Source: an uncultured Lachnospiraceae bacterium
GTDB lineage: Bacteria; Bacillota; Clostridia; Lachnospirales; Lachnospiraceae
NCBI GenBank assembly: GCA_949935685.1
Contig: CATLGN010000032.1
Coordinates: 1-10,745, forward strand
Direction: 5' to 3'
DNA: 10,745 nucleotides
A program made the position numbers and the translations under genes. The notes beneath the pieces were generated by a model. That model was not told the DNA's origin. It worked only from the letters and a program-made list of their open reading frames with translations, and ran no database searches. The stretch's first letter is position 1; the number at the start of each line of letters is the position of its first letter. Positions 1 through 7,647 of this stretch are shown one piece after another.

Positions 1-765
1 CTGTATGTGAATGTCGCCGGTAACTGTTATTCTCTGTACCGGGCATGGCGGGACGGAAAACTGGGTTACTATACGTTTGACGATAATCCGGATAAACATG
101 AAATGTATACCGGATCGGGCCTGCGCCGGGAATTGACAAGACGGACGGAGCTTTTTACAGACCGGATTGCGGACGGCATTATTCCGATTATGTATGAATA
201 TGCGGCAGGCGTGCGGGAGCTGCCAAACTGTAAAAAAACCATTCCGCTTCCTTTCAATGCGGCAAAAACGGCGTATCAGACGAACCGGCCGGCTGGCCGG
301 CTCGTATTTTACCACGGCATTCTCCGGGAAAAAGATAAGGGAACGGCATATATCCGGGAGGCTTTTGAAATTATACAGAAAAGATACCCGAATGATGTGG
401 AGATGATTGTCTGCGGCAGTCTGCCCTTTCAGGAATATCTGGAGGTGTTGCGGAAGACAAATGTACTGGTGGATCAGTGCAAGGAACACTGCTGGGGCCT
501 GAACGCCTGTTATGGGATGGCGCAGGGAAAGGTGGTGTTGGGCGGGGCTTCCCGCAACTCCCTGAAAGAGTTTGGATTAACGGAAAGCCCGGTTATCCAT
601 ATTGGCCCCAATGTGGAACAGATCGTCAGCCAGATCACGCATGTAATAGAAAACAGAAAAAAGATAGAAGAGTGGGGCTATGCTTCCCGGCAGTTTGTGG
701 AAGCGTTTCATAATCATGTGAAGATAGCGCAACAATATGTGGATGTATGGAGCGGAAAGATATGA
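1..765 (+). CDS. Glycosyltransferase, GT-B fold (GT1/GT4-like), 5' end missing
   Basis: The frame is open from base 1 to the TGA at 763-765 (254 codons), so the true start lies outside the window; the in-frame GTG at 7 is probably internal. The residue numbers here count from base 1. The visible part matches the end of an N-terminal domain followed by the nucleotide-sugar-binding C-terminal domain of a GT-B enzyme: a strand with YHG at 104-106, a KGT turn at 113-115 where the donor-binding loop sits, a strand ending in VCG (137-139), and VDQ (157-159) leading into a GLNACYGMAQGK stretch (166-177). That stretch occupies the place of the usual E-x7-E donor motif, but the second Glu is Cys170. 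No membrane segment is seen, so it is probably cytoplasmic, adding one sugar to a growing glycan. Its stop overlaps the start of the next gene by four bases. The family assignment is good; donor and acceptor are unknown. Confidence 0.78.
   Translation: MYVNVAGNCYSLYRAWRDGKLGYYTFDDNPDKHEMYTGSGLRRELTRRTELFTDRIADGIIPIMYEYAAGVRELPNCKKTIPLPFNAAKTAYQTNRPAGRLVFYHGILREKDKGTAYIREAFEIIQKRYPNDVEMIVCGSLPFQEYLEVLRKTNVLVDQCKEHCWGLNACYGMAQGKVVLGGASRNSLKEFGLTESPVIHIGPNVEQIVSQITHVIENRKKIEEWGYASRQFVEAFHNHVKIAQQYVDVWSGKI
749..752 (+). promoter_or_regulatory. Ribosome binding site (GGAG) choosing ATG 762 for the membrane glycosyltransferase
   Basis: GGAG lies 9 bases before the ATG at 762, which overlaps the upstream TGA as ATGA. 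The alternative in-frame ATG at 747 has no purine-rich site in front of it. The overlapping start is therefore preferred and suggests translational coupling with the preceding glycosyltransferase. Confidence 0.55.
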
Positions 766-2705
766 CGGCAGGGCATACAGCCGAAAACCGGGAACGGAAA
801 GAATATGGGAAGCCGTATCGACAGGATATTCTGCTGTTGCTGATAATTGTTGCTGTTTTTACCGCGCTGGCCGTTTACAGGATTATCACCGGCGGGGAAT
901 ACAGCGGCGATGAGTTCTTTTCGCTGAAAGATACGATGGGTTATGCCTATACCGGAAAGACAATGGAATGGGATTTCCATACCAATGGGATTACCGACGT
1001 CGATGTGGGGCTTCCGTTCGACTTCCGTCTTCTGGCATGGTGGATGCGGCTGGTTGGGACGAATATTATTTTGCTGCGGGGATTATCCGCTGTCTATGGG
1101 GCGTTGTCGATCATTTCTTTTTATTATGTCGTCAGAAGACTGACCGGAAGTACGGAATGGACGGCGCTTGCCGCCATATTGCTGGCGACGAGCGCGATTA
1201 TGTTGAATCTGTCTTCCATTGTGCGGGGGTATACGCTGCTGCTTCTGTTGAACATATGGATTTTTTACTTTGCTTATCGGGCGTTACAGGGCAGGGGAAG
1301 CGGAGAGCCAAAAGGCCGTGCGGGGATATTTTTGCGGCGATGGCTTGACTTCGATTATCGCTATGCCGTTCCCGCGTTCGTCCTGATCTGTTTTGCCTAC
1401 AGCATTCGGATATTTGAATTGTTTTATCTGGTCGGCATCGGCGTCTTTATTCTGCTTAAGGCTGTTACCGGAAAAGAGAGACGGTATGTTGTGACTGCCG
1501 GTGTTTTCTGGGGTGCGTTTGCTTTGCTGATCGCCGCGTATATACTGCATCTGGAGCGGTATCTGCCGGCGCTGCGGATGATTACGGACAGATTGGAACA
1601 ATATGCTTCCATAGGACTGCATCATATCGAATATGTATGGGATATGGCGGTGGTATGCCGTTTCTTTCCGCTGACGATCGCGGGGCTTGTGCTGCTGGCC
1701 GTTTTGTCCCGCAGAAAAGACGGCGGACTGGAAGGGCGGCAGCGGGATGTGGTTTTCTATATGGCGTCGGTTGTCGTATGTACGCTTGTTCTCTTTGTGG
1801 CGGTCGTGGACTGGCAGCATGACGGGCGGTATCTCTTTGTGATACAGCCTGCGCTGTTTGTTATGATCGCGGCGGGATTTTATCTGGCGGGCAGGCGGTT
1901 CGGCAGGGAATGCCGCGCTTTCCTGTACGGCATTTTGGTGTTTGGCATTGGCATCAACATATACGGCGCGTGCCTCGAACCGTGGCAGGACGGGAGCAGA
2001 ACGCACTATACGCGGGCCTATGAGAAGGTGGCGGAATATCTGCAGGGAGAACCGGCTTTTATTACCGGCATCTATCTGCGCGGATATTATGCCAGAGATA
2101 TTTTACCGGATTATATATGGCGGCCGATGACAAGCAAAGGAGGTGGGCCGGACGGGGATACGAATAATCTGGCGGAGCTGAGCGAGATCGGCCGGGAGTA
2201 TCCGCAGGGCATCCTAACATGTGAGGAGGAAAAGTGGTATCATTTCCGCAATACGTTCTGGATGCTCTTACAGATGGACGCCTTTGAACGGATTACCGGT
2301 GGGGAGTTAGACGAGACGCAGGTTGGCAATTGGGCCTATCACCTCTGTTATCCGACAGAAGGCGGGATACCGGAGGAGGAACGGGTGACGACCCTGTTCG
2401 GATATAATTATGGCGGCGCAAGCCGTGTTACGGAGGCGGACGGAAAGACGATTGTTGAACTGGAACTCAACGGGAGTGCACCGGAGCAAACGTTGCTCTG
2501 TATCAAAGTAAACCAGTATTATGCGGGAGAGAAACGGCAGCGCTGCGTGCAGCTTGTTCTGGAACCGAACGGCAGGGACAGGCAGTATTACCGGGTCGAG
2601 CTGGAGAACGGCAGTCCGCCGGACCGCAGCGCGCTGGATGATTCCTATTGTATTTATCAAAACGGAAAGGAACCAGAACGATATGAGGACTGCTACAGTC
2701 TGTAG
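762..2705 (+). CDS. GT-C membrane glycosyltransferase, GT39/PMT-like
   Basis: This is a 647-residue multi-pass membrane protein. Such enzymes take a sugar from a polyprenyl-phosphate donor and transfer it on the outer face of the membrane. I count about ten hydrophobic segments, roughly at 22-42, 100-124, 131-148, 154-174, 201-233 (perhaps two), 242-262, 297-315, 330-349, 357-377 and 385-402. After the first helix comes an acidic SGDEFFS loop (48-54), in the position of the acidic catalytic loop of GT39 enzymes. An RGYTLLLL motif follows at 155-162 and DGRYL at 354-358, both reminiscent of this superfamily. Residues about 418-647 form a polar, probably extracytoplasmic domain that I do not recognise. 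ATG 747 would add five residues. The next gene encodes a GT2 of the type that makes polyprenyl-phosphate sugars, so the two probably act as a donor-maker/transferase pair. Specificity is unknown. Confidence 0.8.
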   Translation: MTAGHTAENRERKEYGKPYRQDILLLLIIVAVFTALAVYRIITGGEYSGDEFFSLKDTMGYAYTGKTMEWDFHTNGITDVDVGLPFDFRLLAWWMRLVGTNIILLRGLSAVYGALSIISFYYVVRRLTGSTEWTALAAILLATSAIMLNLSSIVRGYTLLLLLNIWIFYFAYRALQGRGSGEPKGRAGIFLRRWLDFDYRYAVPAFVLICFAYSIRIFELFYLVGIGVFILLKAVTGKERRYVVTAGVFWGAFALLIAAYILHLERYLPALRMITDRLEQYASIGLHHIEYVWDMAVVCRFFPLTIAGLVLLAVLSRRKDGGLEGRQRDVVFYMASVVVCTLVLFVAVVDWQHDGRYLFVIQPALFVMIAAGFYLAGRRFGRECRAFLYGILVFGIGINIYGACLEPWQDGSRTHYTRAYEKVAEYLQGEPAFITGIYLRGYYARDILPDYIWRPMTSKGGGPDGDTNNLAELSEIGREYPQGILTCEEEKWYHFRNTFWMLLQMDAFERITGGELDETQVGNWAYHLCYPTEGGIPEEERVTTLFGYNYGGASRVTEADGKTIVELELNGSAPEQTLLCIKVNQYYAGEKRQRCVQLVLEPNGRDRQYYRVELENGSPPDRSALDDSYCIYQNGKEPERYEDCYSL

Positions 2706-2733
2706 AAGCGGGACGGCTGGTTTTGGGAGAAAC

Positions 2734-2738
2734 AGGAG
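2734..2738 (+). promoter_or_regulatory. Ribosome binding site (AGGAG) choosing ATG 2747 for the GT2 gene
   Basis: AGGAG sits 8 bases upstream of the ATG at 2747. An in-frame TTG at 2723 would extend the protein by eight residues, but those residues would be encoded by the ribosome binding site itself. Starting at 2747 places the first beta strand and the VPVFNEE motif at the extreme N-terminus, as is usual for GT2 enzymes. Confidence 0.85.
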
Positions 2739-2746
2739 AGGTACTA

Positions 2747-3694
2747 ATGTATTCGATTTCGGTTGTTGTGCCCGTATTTAACGAAGAGGGCAATGTGGCG
2801 GAACTGCACAGGGAGATCAAAGCGGTATGCGAGCGGGAAAAGTATGATTACGAGATAATATTTATTGACGATGGCTCCGGTGACAGGACACCTGAAATCT
2901 GCAGACAGTTAAAGCCGATGAAATATATCAGAATGCGGCGTAATTTTGGTCAGACAGCGGCGATGGACGCCGGCATCAAGGCTTCAACAAAAGAATTTAT
3001 CGTTACCATGGACGGGGACAGGCAGAACGACCCGGACGATATACCCGGTATGCTGGATTATCTGGTGAAAGAGGATCTGGACGTGGTATCCGGCTGGCGA
3101 AAAAACCGCAAAGACACTTTTATGAAAAAATTTGTCTCGCGGGGCGCCAATTTCCTTCGCTATCTGATGGTGCACGACGGCATTCACGACAGCGGCTGTT
3201 CGCTGAAGGTATACCGCAGGGAATGCTTCAAAGGAGTGAATCTGTACGGAGAACAGCATCGTTTTATCCCGGCGATTCTGAAAATCAAGGGATTTTCCGT
3301 AGGAGAAGTGGTCGTTCATCACAGACCCCGGACATCCGGACGGACAAAATATAACTGGAAGCGCACATTTAAAGGATTTGTGGATATGATTTCCGTCTGG
3401 TTCTGGAATAAATATGCCGCAAGGCCCCTGCATCTGCTCGGCGGGATGGGGATCCTGTTTATGCTGCTCGGCGGCGGCTGTGGCCTGTGGTCGATTCTGA
3501 TGTTTCTGGAAGGGCGTAAGATGTCCGACAATATCATTCCGCCGATTCTGACGGTGTTTTTTATGATTATGGGCGTGCTGATGTTTGTCTTCGGGCTGAT
3601 GTCGGAGATCCTCGTCAAAATATATTTCGGCGTACATGTCGATCAGTCGTACAGCATTAAGGAAAAGATAGAGAACAAAGAGGAAACGGTATGA
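2747..3694 (+). CDS. GT2 polyprenyl-phosphate glycosyltransferase, GtrB/DPM1-like, two C-terminal TM helices
   Basis: This 315-residue enzyme is predicted to transfer a sugar from a nucleotide sugar to undecaprenyl phosphate on the inner face of the membrane. The GT-A domain shows VPVFNEE (8-14), DDGS (41-44), RRNFGQ (64-69), the metal-binding DGD (89-91) followed by QNDP, DSGCSLK (148-154) and GRTKYNW (198-204). These are the characteristic blocks of the DPM1/GtrB/YfdH branch. Two hydrophobic helices follow at about 228-254 and 263-292, then a short charged tail; the length and architecture are typical for GtrB. It lies 41 bases after the GT-C gene, the largest gap in the window, and has its own strong ribosome binding site. 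Its TGA overlaps the next ATG by four bases. The branch is secure; the sugar (glucose, mannose, galactose, GlcNAc or other) cannot be read from the sequence. Confidence 0.92.
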   Translation: MYSISVVVPVFNEEGNVAELHREIKAVCEREKYDYEIIFIDDGSGDRTPEICRQLKPMKYIRMRRNFGQTAAMDAGIKASTKEFIVTMDGDRQNDPDDIPGMLDYLVKEDLDVVSGWRKNRKDTFMKKFVSRGANFLRYLMVHDGIHDSGCSLKVYRRECFKGVNLYGEQHRFIPAILKIKGFSVGEVVVHHRPRTSGRTKYNWKRTFKGFVDMISVWFWNKYAARPLHLLGGMGILFMLLGGGCGLWSILMFLEGRKMSDNIIPPILTVFFMIMGVLMFVFGLMSEILVKIYFGVHVDQSYSIKEKIENKEETV

Positions 3695-4839
3695 AAATTC
3701 TGGTCATCACCCATGAATATCCGCCGATCGGCGGCGGCGGCGCCAATGCCTGTCGGTTCCTCTGTCAGTGTCTTTCCGCTGCCGGACATGAAGGCGTTAT
3801 TGTGACAAGCGTTTACCGGAAACTGTCGAAAGAGGAGCAGGCCGGCAATTTTCGGATTATTCGCGTTCCGGCGCTGCGGGCGAAAAAAGAAAAAAGCACC
3901 TTTCCCGAGATGTTTACGTATCTGTGCAGCGCCATGCTGCGGGCGGACAAACTTGTAAAGACAGAAAATTTTGACGTCTGTCAGGTGTTTTTTGGGATTC
4001 CGAGCGGACCGATTGCGCTTTGGCTGAAAAAAAGGTATTGTCTGCCATATGTCATCCGTTTCGGCGGCGGGGATATTCCCGGCGCGCAGAAGCGGTTTGC
4101 GGTGCTCTATCAAGTGCTGGCGCCGCTGATCCGTGCGATCTGGAAACATGCGGACGGCCTGATTGCGAACAGCGACGGCCTGAAACAGCGGGCGCTGCGG
4201 TTTGAAAACCGCTATCCGGTGCAGGTGATCTGCAACGGGGTGGATACGGCGTTTTTTAAACCCGCTGCGGCGCAGACGGGGCAGTCGCAGCGGGATGCTG
4301 GTGTGTGGGAAATTCTCTTTGTGTCCCGTTTGATCGAAGGCAAGGGGATGCAGTTTGTGATACCGCACCTGCAAGAGATCGCAGACGGCATCGGCAGAGC
4401 AGTGCGCCTGACGATCGTGGGAGACGGTCCGTACCGGCGGGAACTGGAGCGGATTACCCGTGAGGCGGGAGTGGAATCAATGGTAAGCTTCGCCGGAAAC
4501 CGGGGAAAAGCGGAACTGCCCTCCTGGTATCAGAAGGCGGATGTATTTATCCTGCCGTCGCTGTCAGAGGGCATGCCCAATGTGGCGCTGGAGGCGATGG
4601 CCTGCGGCCTGCCGGTCATCATGACGCCCTGCGAGGGGAGCCGGGAGCTGATCGGGGACAATGGGATTATCGCGGAGCGCAAACAGTTTATCGCGGAGAT
4701 GATACGACTGGGCAATAACCCGGATCTGGGCAGGGAGATGGGACGGCGCGGGCGGGAAAAGGCGGTGCGGGCGTTCCGGTGGGAAAAGACGGCGGAGGCG
4801 TATGAAGGCGTTTACGGCCGGATCGTATCGGGAACGTGA
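3691..4839 (+). CDS. GT4-family glycosyltransferase
   Basis: This is a 382-residue GT-B retaining glycosyltransferase, probably cytoplasmic and membrane-associated, that adds a sugar to a lipid-linked intermediate. The N-terminal domain starts with a strand and HEYPPIGGGGA (8-18), the glycine-rich loop usual in this family. IANSDGL (158-164) and CNGVD (181-185) mark the domain boundary. In the donor domain, SRLIEGKG (212-219) holds the phosphate-contacting Arg213 and Lys218, VGDGP is at 243-247, and EGMPNVALE (293-301) is the intact E-x7-E motif, followed by AMACGLPVI. The length is normal for GT4 and nothing is missing. The start ATG lies in a 4-base overlap with the preceding stop, with AGGA at 3681-3684 six bases upstream. 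Substrates are not predictable from the sequence. Confidence 0.93.
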   Translation: MKILVITHEYPPIGGGGANACRFLCQCLSAAGHEGVIVTSVYRKLSKEEQAGNFRIIRVPALRAKKEKSTFPEMFTYLCSAMLRADKLVKTENFDVCQVFFGIPSGPIALWLKKRYCLPYVIRFGGGDIPGAQKRFAVLYQVLAPLIRAIWKHADGLIANSDGLKQRALRFENRYPVQVICNGVDTAFFKPAAAQTGQSQRDAGVWEILFVSRLIEGKGMQFVIPHLQEIADGIGRAVRLTIVGDGPYRRELERITREAGVESMVSFAGNRGKAELPSWYQKADVFILPSLSEGMPNVALEAMACGLPVIMTPCEGSRELIGDNGIIAERKQFIAEMIRLGNNPDLGREMGRRGREKAVRAFRWEKTAEAYEGVYGRIVSGT

Positions 4840-4846
4840 TCGTGTC

Positions 4847-4851
4847 AGGAG
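4847..4851 (+). promoter_or_regulatory. Ribosome binding site (AGGAG) choosing ATG 4859 for the amidotransferase
   Basis: AGGAG is followed after 7 bases by the ATG at 4859, whose second codon encodes the Cys required as the N-terminal nucleophile. The longer open frame beginning at 4802 lies inside the preceding gene and would bury that Cys behind 19 residues, so it is rejected as the start. Confidence 0.92.
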
Positions 4852-4858
4852 AGTATGT

Positions 4859-6730
4859 ATGTGCGGCATATGCGGTTATGTGGGAAAAGAAAAAATTGCA
4901 GACGAAACCCTGATACGGATGCGCGACACCATGTATCACCGGGGGCCTGACGACGGCGGCATCTGGCAGGAAGCGGCGAACGGCTCCGCTGTCGGGATGG
5001 CACAGAGGCGGCTGGCGATTCTGGATCTGTCGGCGTTGGGACATCAGCCGATGTTTTCCGGGGATGGCAACCTTGTCATCGTATTTAACGGAGAGATCTA
5101 TAATTTCCGGGAGCTGCAGGTGGAATTGCAAAAAAAGGGGGCTGTTTTTCGGACATCCTGTGATACGGAAGTGATTCTCGCGGCATATGAAGCGTGGGGA
5201 ACGGCGTGTTTCAGCAGACTGAACGGTATGTTTGCGTTCGGGTTATGGGACAGGAGGGAGAGGAGCCTGATTCTGGCAAGGGACAGGATCGGCAAAAAGC
5301 CACTGTATTACCACTGGAACAGACAGAAGGAAGAACTGATATTTGCCTCGGAATTAAAGCCCATTATGCAGTATCCGGCATTTCCCAAGGCCATACGGAA
5401 AGAGATGATCGGGAATTTCCTGTGCAATAAGTATATCGCGGCGCCGGACACCATTTTCGAAGACACATATAAGATGGCACCGGGGACATATCTTGTGTAT
5501 CGGGATAATCAGGTTCGGATTCGGTCATACTGGGATATAAAAGCGGTAAAAAAAGCGCAAAAAGGACAAATGGTAACAGAAGAGAAGCAGTCCTTACATG
5601 AGTTGGACGCGCTGCTGTTGGATGCGGTTTCGCGCAGACTGATCGCGGATGTGCCGGTGGGCGCCTTTTTAAGCGGTGGGATCGATTCTACGCTTGTGAC
5701 AGCCATGGCGCAGGCATGTAAAGACACACCGGTTCAGAGCTTTTCCATCGGTTTTTATGATAAGGAGAGAAACGAGGCGCCTTATGCGGCAGAGATTGCA
5801 AAATATATCGGGACAAGGCACCGTGAGCTCTATGTGGGAGAAAAGGAAATTCTGGAGATGCTGGAACGGCTTCCGTTTTATTACGATGAACCGTTTTCGG
5901 ACTCTTCCCAGCTGCCGACAATGCTTGTGTCGAAGCTGGCGTCTGACGATGTGACGGTGGCATTGTCGGGCGACGGCGGCGATGAATTATTTTGCGGCTA
6001 TAAGATGTACGACTGGACATATGTGGCGCAGAAAGCCGACCGGATTGGCGCCGCGCTGTATTATACTCCGGGTATGCGGATGATGAAAGAGAAATTTCCA
6101 CCGGAGCTGCGTGCGTTTATCAATAACCGGAGCGGAGACTATAAGACACAATTGTTTATCGATGTTATGGTGGAGGAGGCAGAGAAGCTGCTTGGGATGC
6201 CGGTGTGCACGGCGAAATTCGCTCATGAGACGGATTTGAAAGATTCCAACTGGCAGGAACGGCGGATGCTGCTGGATATGATGACATACCTGCCGGATGA
6301 AATACTGGCAAAAACTGACCGGGCGTCTATGAAGTATTCGCTGGAAGTCAGATGCCCGCTGCTGGACTATCGGGTTATTGAAAAATCGTTTCAGATACCG
6401 CATGACGATAAGTATAAGCGATGGGATAAAAAGCATATTTTGAAAACTTTGACATATCAGTATGTGCCGAAAACGCTTTTGGACAGACCCAAGAAAGGGT
6501 TTGGAGTGCCGCTGCGGAAATGGCTGCGGGGCGTTTTAAAGGAAAGCATTCAAAAGTATGCGGACCGGGATACATTGAAACGGCAGGACATTTTTGTCCC
6601 GCAGGCCGTAGAGGCATTGATTGCCAGACAGGCGGTGTCGGATAAAATTATGTACAGCTCCATGCTGTGGTCGTTTTATGTATTTCAGACATGGTATCAA
6701 ATGTATATCGAAGACTTGTGGGGCAGATAA
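4859..6730 (+). CDS. AsnB-type glutamine-dependent amidotransferase (asparagine synthase-like)
   Basis: This 623-residue, two-domain enzyme releases ammonia from glutamine in its N-terminal Ntn-hydrolase domain and passes it to an ATP-activated carboxylate in the C-terminal synthetase domain. The N-terminus reads MCGICG, with Cys2 becoming the nucleophile after Met removal. The glutamine site is marked by RGPD (28-31), NGEIYN (77-82) and CDTE (101-104), and ARDRIGKKPLYY (140-151) closes the domain. The synthetase domain has the pyrophosphate-binding SGGIDS loop (272-277), SGDGGDE (370-376), KTDR (485-488) and EVRCPLLD (496-503). Every expected catalytic block is present, so the enzyme should be active. 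It could be a plain asparagine synthetase, but its place inside a glycosyltransferase array favours amidation of a glycan component, such as a uronic acid to a uronamide. That substrate is inference. It lies 19 bases after the GT4 gene and 3 bases before a deacetylase-like gene. Confidence 0.93.
   Translation: MCGICGYVGKEKIADETLIRMRDTMYHRGPDDGGIWQEAANGSAVGMAQRRLAILDLSALGHQPMFSGDGNLVIVFNGEIYNFRELQVELQKKGAVFRTSCDTEVILAAYEAWGTACFSRLNGMFAFGLWDRRERSLILARDRIGKKPLYYHWNRQKEELIFASELKPIMQYPAFPKAIRKEMIGNFLCNKYIAAPDTIFEDTYKMAPGTYLVYRDNQVRIRSYWDIKAVKKAQKGQMVTEEKQSLHELDALLLDAVSRRLIADVPVGAFLSGGIDSTLVTAMAQACKDTPVQSFSIGFYDKERNEAPYAAEIAKYIGTRHRELYVGEKEILEMLERLPFYYDEPFSDSSQLPTMLVSKLASDDVTVALSGDGGDELFCGYKMYDWTYVAQKADRIGAALYYTPGMRMMKEKFPPELRAFINNRSGDYKTQLFIDVMVEEAEKLLGMPVCTAKFAHETDLKDSNWQERRMLLDMMTYLPDEILAKTDRASMKYSLEVRCPLLDYRVIEKSFQIPHDDKYKRWDKKHILKTLTYQYVPKTLLDRPKKGFGVPLRKWLRGVLKESIQKYADRDTLKRQDIFVPQAVEALIARQAVSDKIMYSSMLWSFYVFQTWYQMYIEDLWGR
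5130..5141 (+). repeat. Homopolymer junction A7G5 within the amidotransferase gene
   Basis: Seven A followed by five G sit in the glutaminase domain, encoding Gln-Lys-Lys-Gly at about residues 91-94. Slippage by one base would truncate the enzyme early. It is a possible slippage site only; the reading frame is intact here. Confidence 0.35.
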
Positions 6731-6733
6731 AGA

Positions 6734-7642
6734 GTGACAAGAAAGCGCATTTATATTACAATAGATACAGAAATGGACAGCGATCCGCACTGGGTGAAGC
6801 GGTACCCGCCGGCGTATTCTTCCGTGGTGAAGGGAATTCCCCGCATTCTGCGCCCGATTTGGGACAAGTACGACGCGCATCCGATCTATTTTGTATCGCC
6901 GGAGGTTTTATATGATAAGCGGTGCGTAGCGGTATTGCGCCGGGAGATCCAAAAAGGCGCCGTTGTGGGAGCGCATCTGCATCCGGAATATATCGGGCCG
7001 GACAGCGATTGGGGAGCCGGTATGGAAAATATACTGGCACGGTTCCCGTGCAGCGGATATTCCGATGCGGTGGAGCGGGAAAAACTGAAAAACCTGACGG
7101 ACTTGATTGAACAAAAACTGGGCGTCCGGCCCGAATGGTATCGGGCGGCGCGCTTTGGCGCCGATGCAGCGACAATCCGGATACTGCGTGATCTGGGATA
7201 CCGGTATGACAGTTCTGTGACGCCGAAGATAGACTGGCGTCCGAAAGGCGGGCCGGATCACAGCCGCGCGCAGGTGAAGCGGTATCGCATATCGAACCAT
7301 TCTATTTGTGACGAAGCGGCGGGAAAGGCGGACGACAGCGGGATCCGGGAGTTTCCGGTGACAATCTTTGGAAAACGCTTTGGCGTGCCGGGCAGATTTT
7401 TGCCGGAGAACTGGCTGTTTTACCGATGGCTGCGGCCGAGCCATATGACATATTTTGAGTTAAAACGGGTAATTTGTGAAATGGAGAAGACAGGGCTGCG
7501 GGAAGGTGTTATGATGTTCCACAGCATGGAGATTATGATCGGCAAAACGCCTTATGTCAGAACGCGCTGGATGCAGCGGTATTATCTGTGGCGGCTGGAA
7601 AAAATACTGGCGTATGCAAAAGCGAAAGGATATGAACTATAA
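6734..7642 (+). CDS. Polysaccharide deacetylase-like protein (CE4-related, WalW/WbmS-like)
   Basis: This 302-residue protein resembles NodB-fold (CE4) enzymes, which remove N- or O-acetyl groups using a metal. The first strand carries ITIDTEMD (8-15), where Asp11 and Glu13 replace the usual TFDD. GAHLHPEY (79-86) holds a possible metal site of His81 and His83. YRAARFGAD (136-144) matches the third NodB block (an Arg-x-Pro-x-Gly type), and MMFHSMEI (260-267) gives a late His263. I recall this pattern from the WalW/WbmS-like branch found in LPS and O-antigen loci; a search is needed to confirm the name. No signal peptide or membrane helix is seen, so it probably acts in the cytoplasm on a precursor. 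The start is GTG, 3 bases after the upstream stop and without a good ribosome binding site, so translation is probably coupled. The next ATG (6773) would delete the Asp/Glu motif. Confidence 0.75.
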   Translation: MTRKRIYITIDTEMDSDPHWVKRYPPAYSSVVKGIPRILRPIWDKYDAHPIYFVSPEVLYDKRCVAVLRREIQKGAVVGAHLHPEYIGPDSDWGAGMENILARFPCSGYSDAVEREKLKNLTDLIEQKLGVRPEWYRAARFGADAATIRILRDLGYRYDSSVTPKIDWRPKGGPDHSRAQVKRYRISNHSICDEAAGKADDSGIREFPVTIFGKRFGVPGRFLPENWLFYRWLRPSHMTYFELKRVICEMEKTGLREGVMMFHSMEIMIGKTPYVRTRWMQRYYLWRLEKILAYAKAKGYEL

Positions 7643-7647
7643 ACGGT

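Noticed and set aside
1284..2006. 240-codon open frame on the minus strand
   Set aside because: It lies antisense inside the membrane glycosyltransferase gene. Its translation is rich in Arg, His, Gln and Pro with no recognisable fold, which is typical of a codon-usage shadow.
2136..2145. Near-perfect Shine-Dalgarno sequence AAAGGAGGTG
   Set aside because: It is inside the membrane glycosyltransferase gene, encodes Ser-Lys-Gly-Gly-Gly, and has no start codon of a plausible gene at a suitable distance.
2706..2746. Possible terminator or promoter in the largest intergenic gap
   Set aside because: Only 41 bases; I see no GC-rich hairpin followed by T residues and no convincing promoter boxes. 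It holds only the ribosome binding site of the GT2 gene.
3643..4374. 243-codon open frame on the minus strand
   Set aside because: It is antisense to the GT4 gene, which has every family motif. The antisense product is basic, low-complexity and unrecognisable, with no ribosome binding site noticed.
4802..4858. Upstream in-frame start for the amidotransferase
   Set aside because: It would put 19 residues before the nucleophilic Cys that must be N-terminal. A strong ribosome binding site precedes ATG 4859 instead.
4859..6730. Calling the amidotransferase a housekeeping asparagine synthetase (asnB)
   Set aside because: The motifs cannot exclude it, but the position inside a glycan operon makes a sugar or other glycan substrate more likely, so no gene symbol was given.
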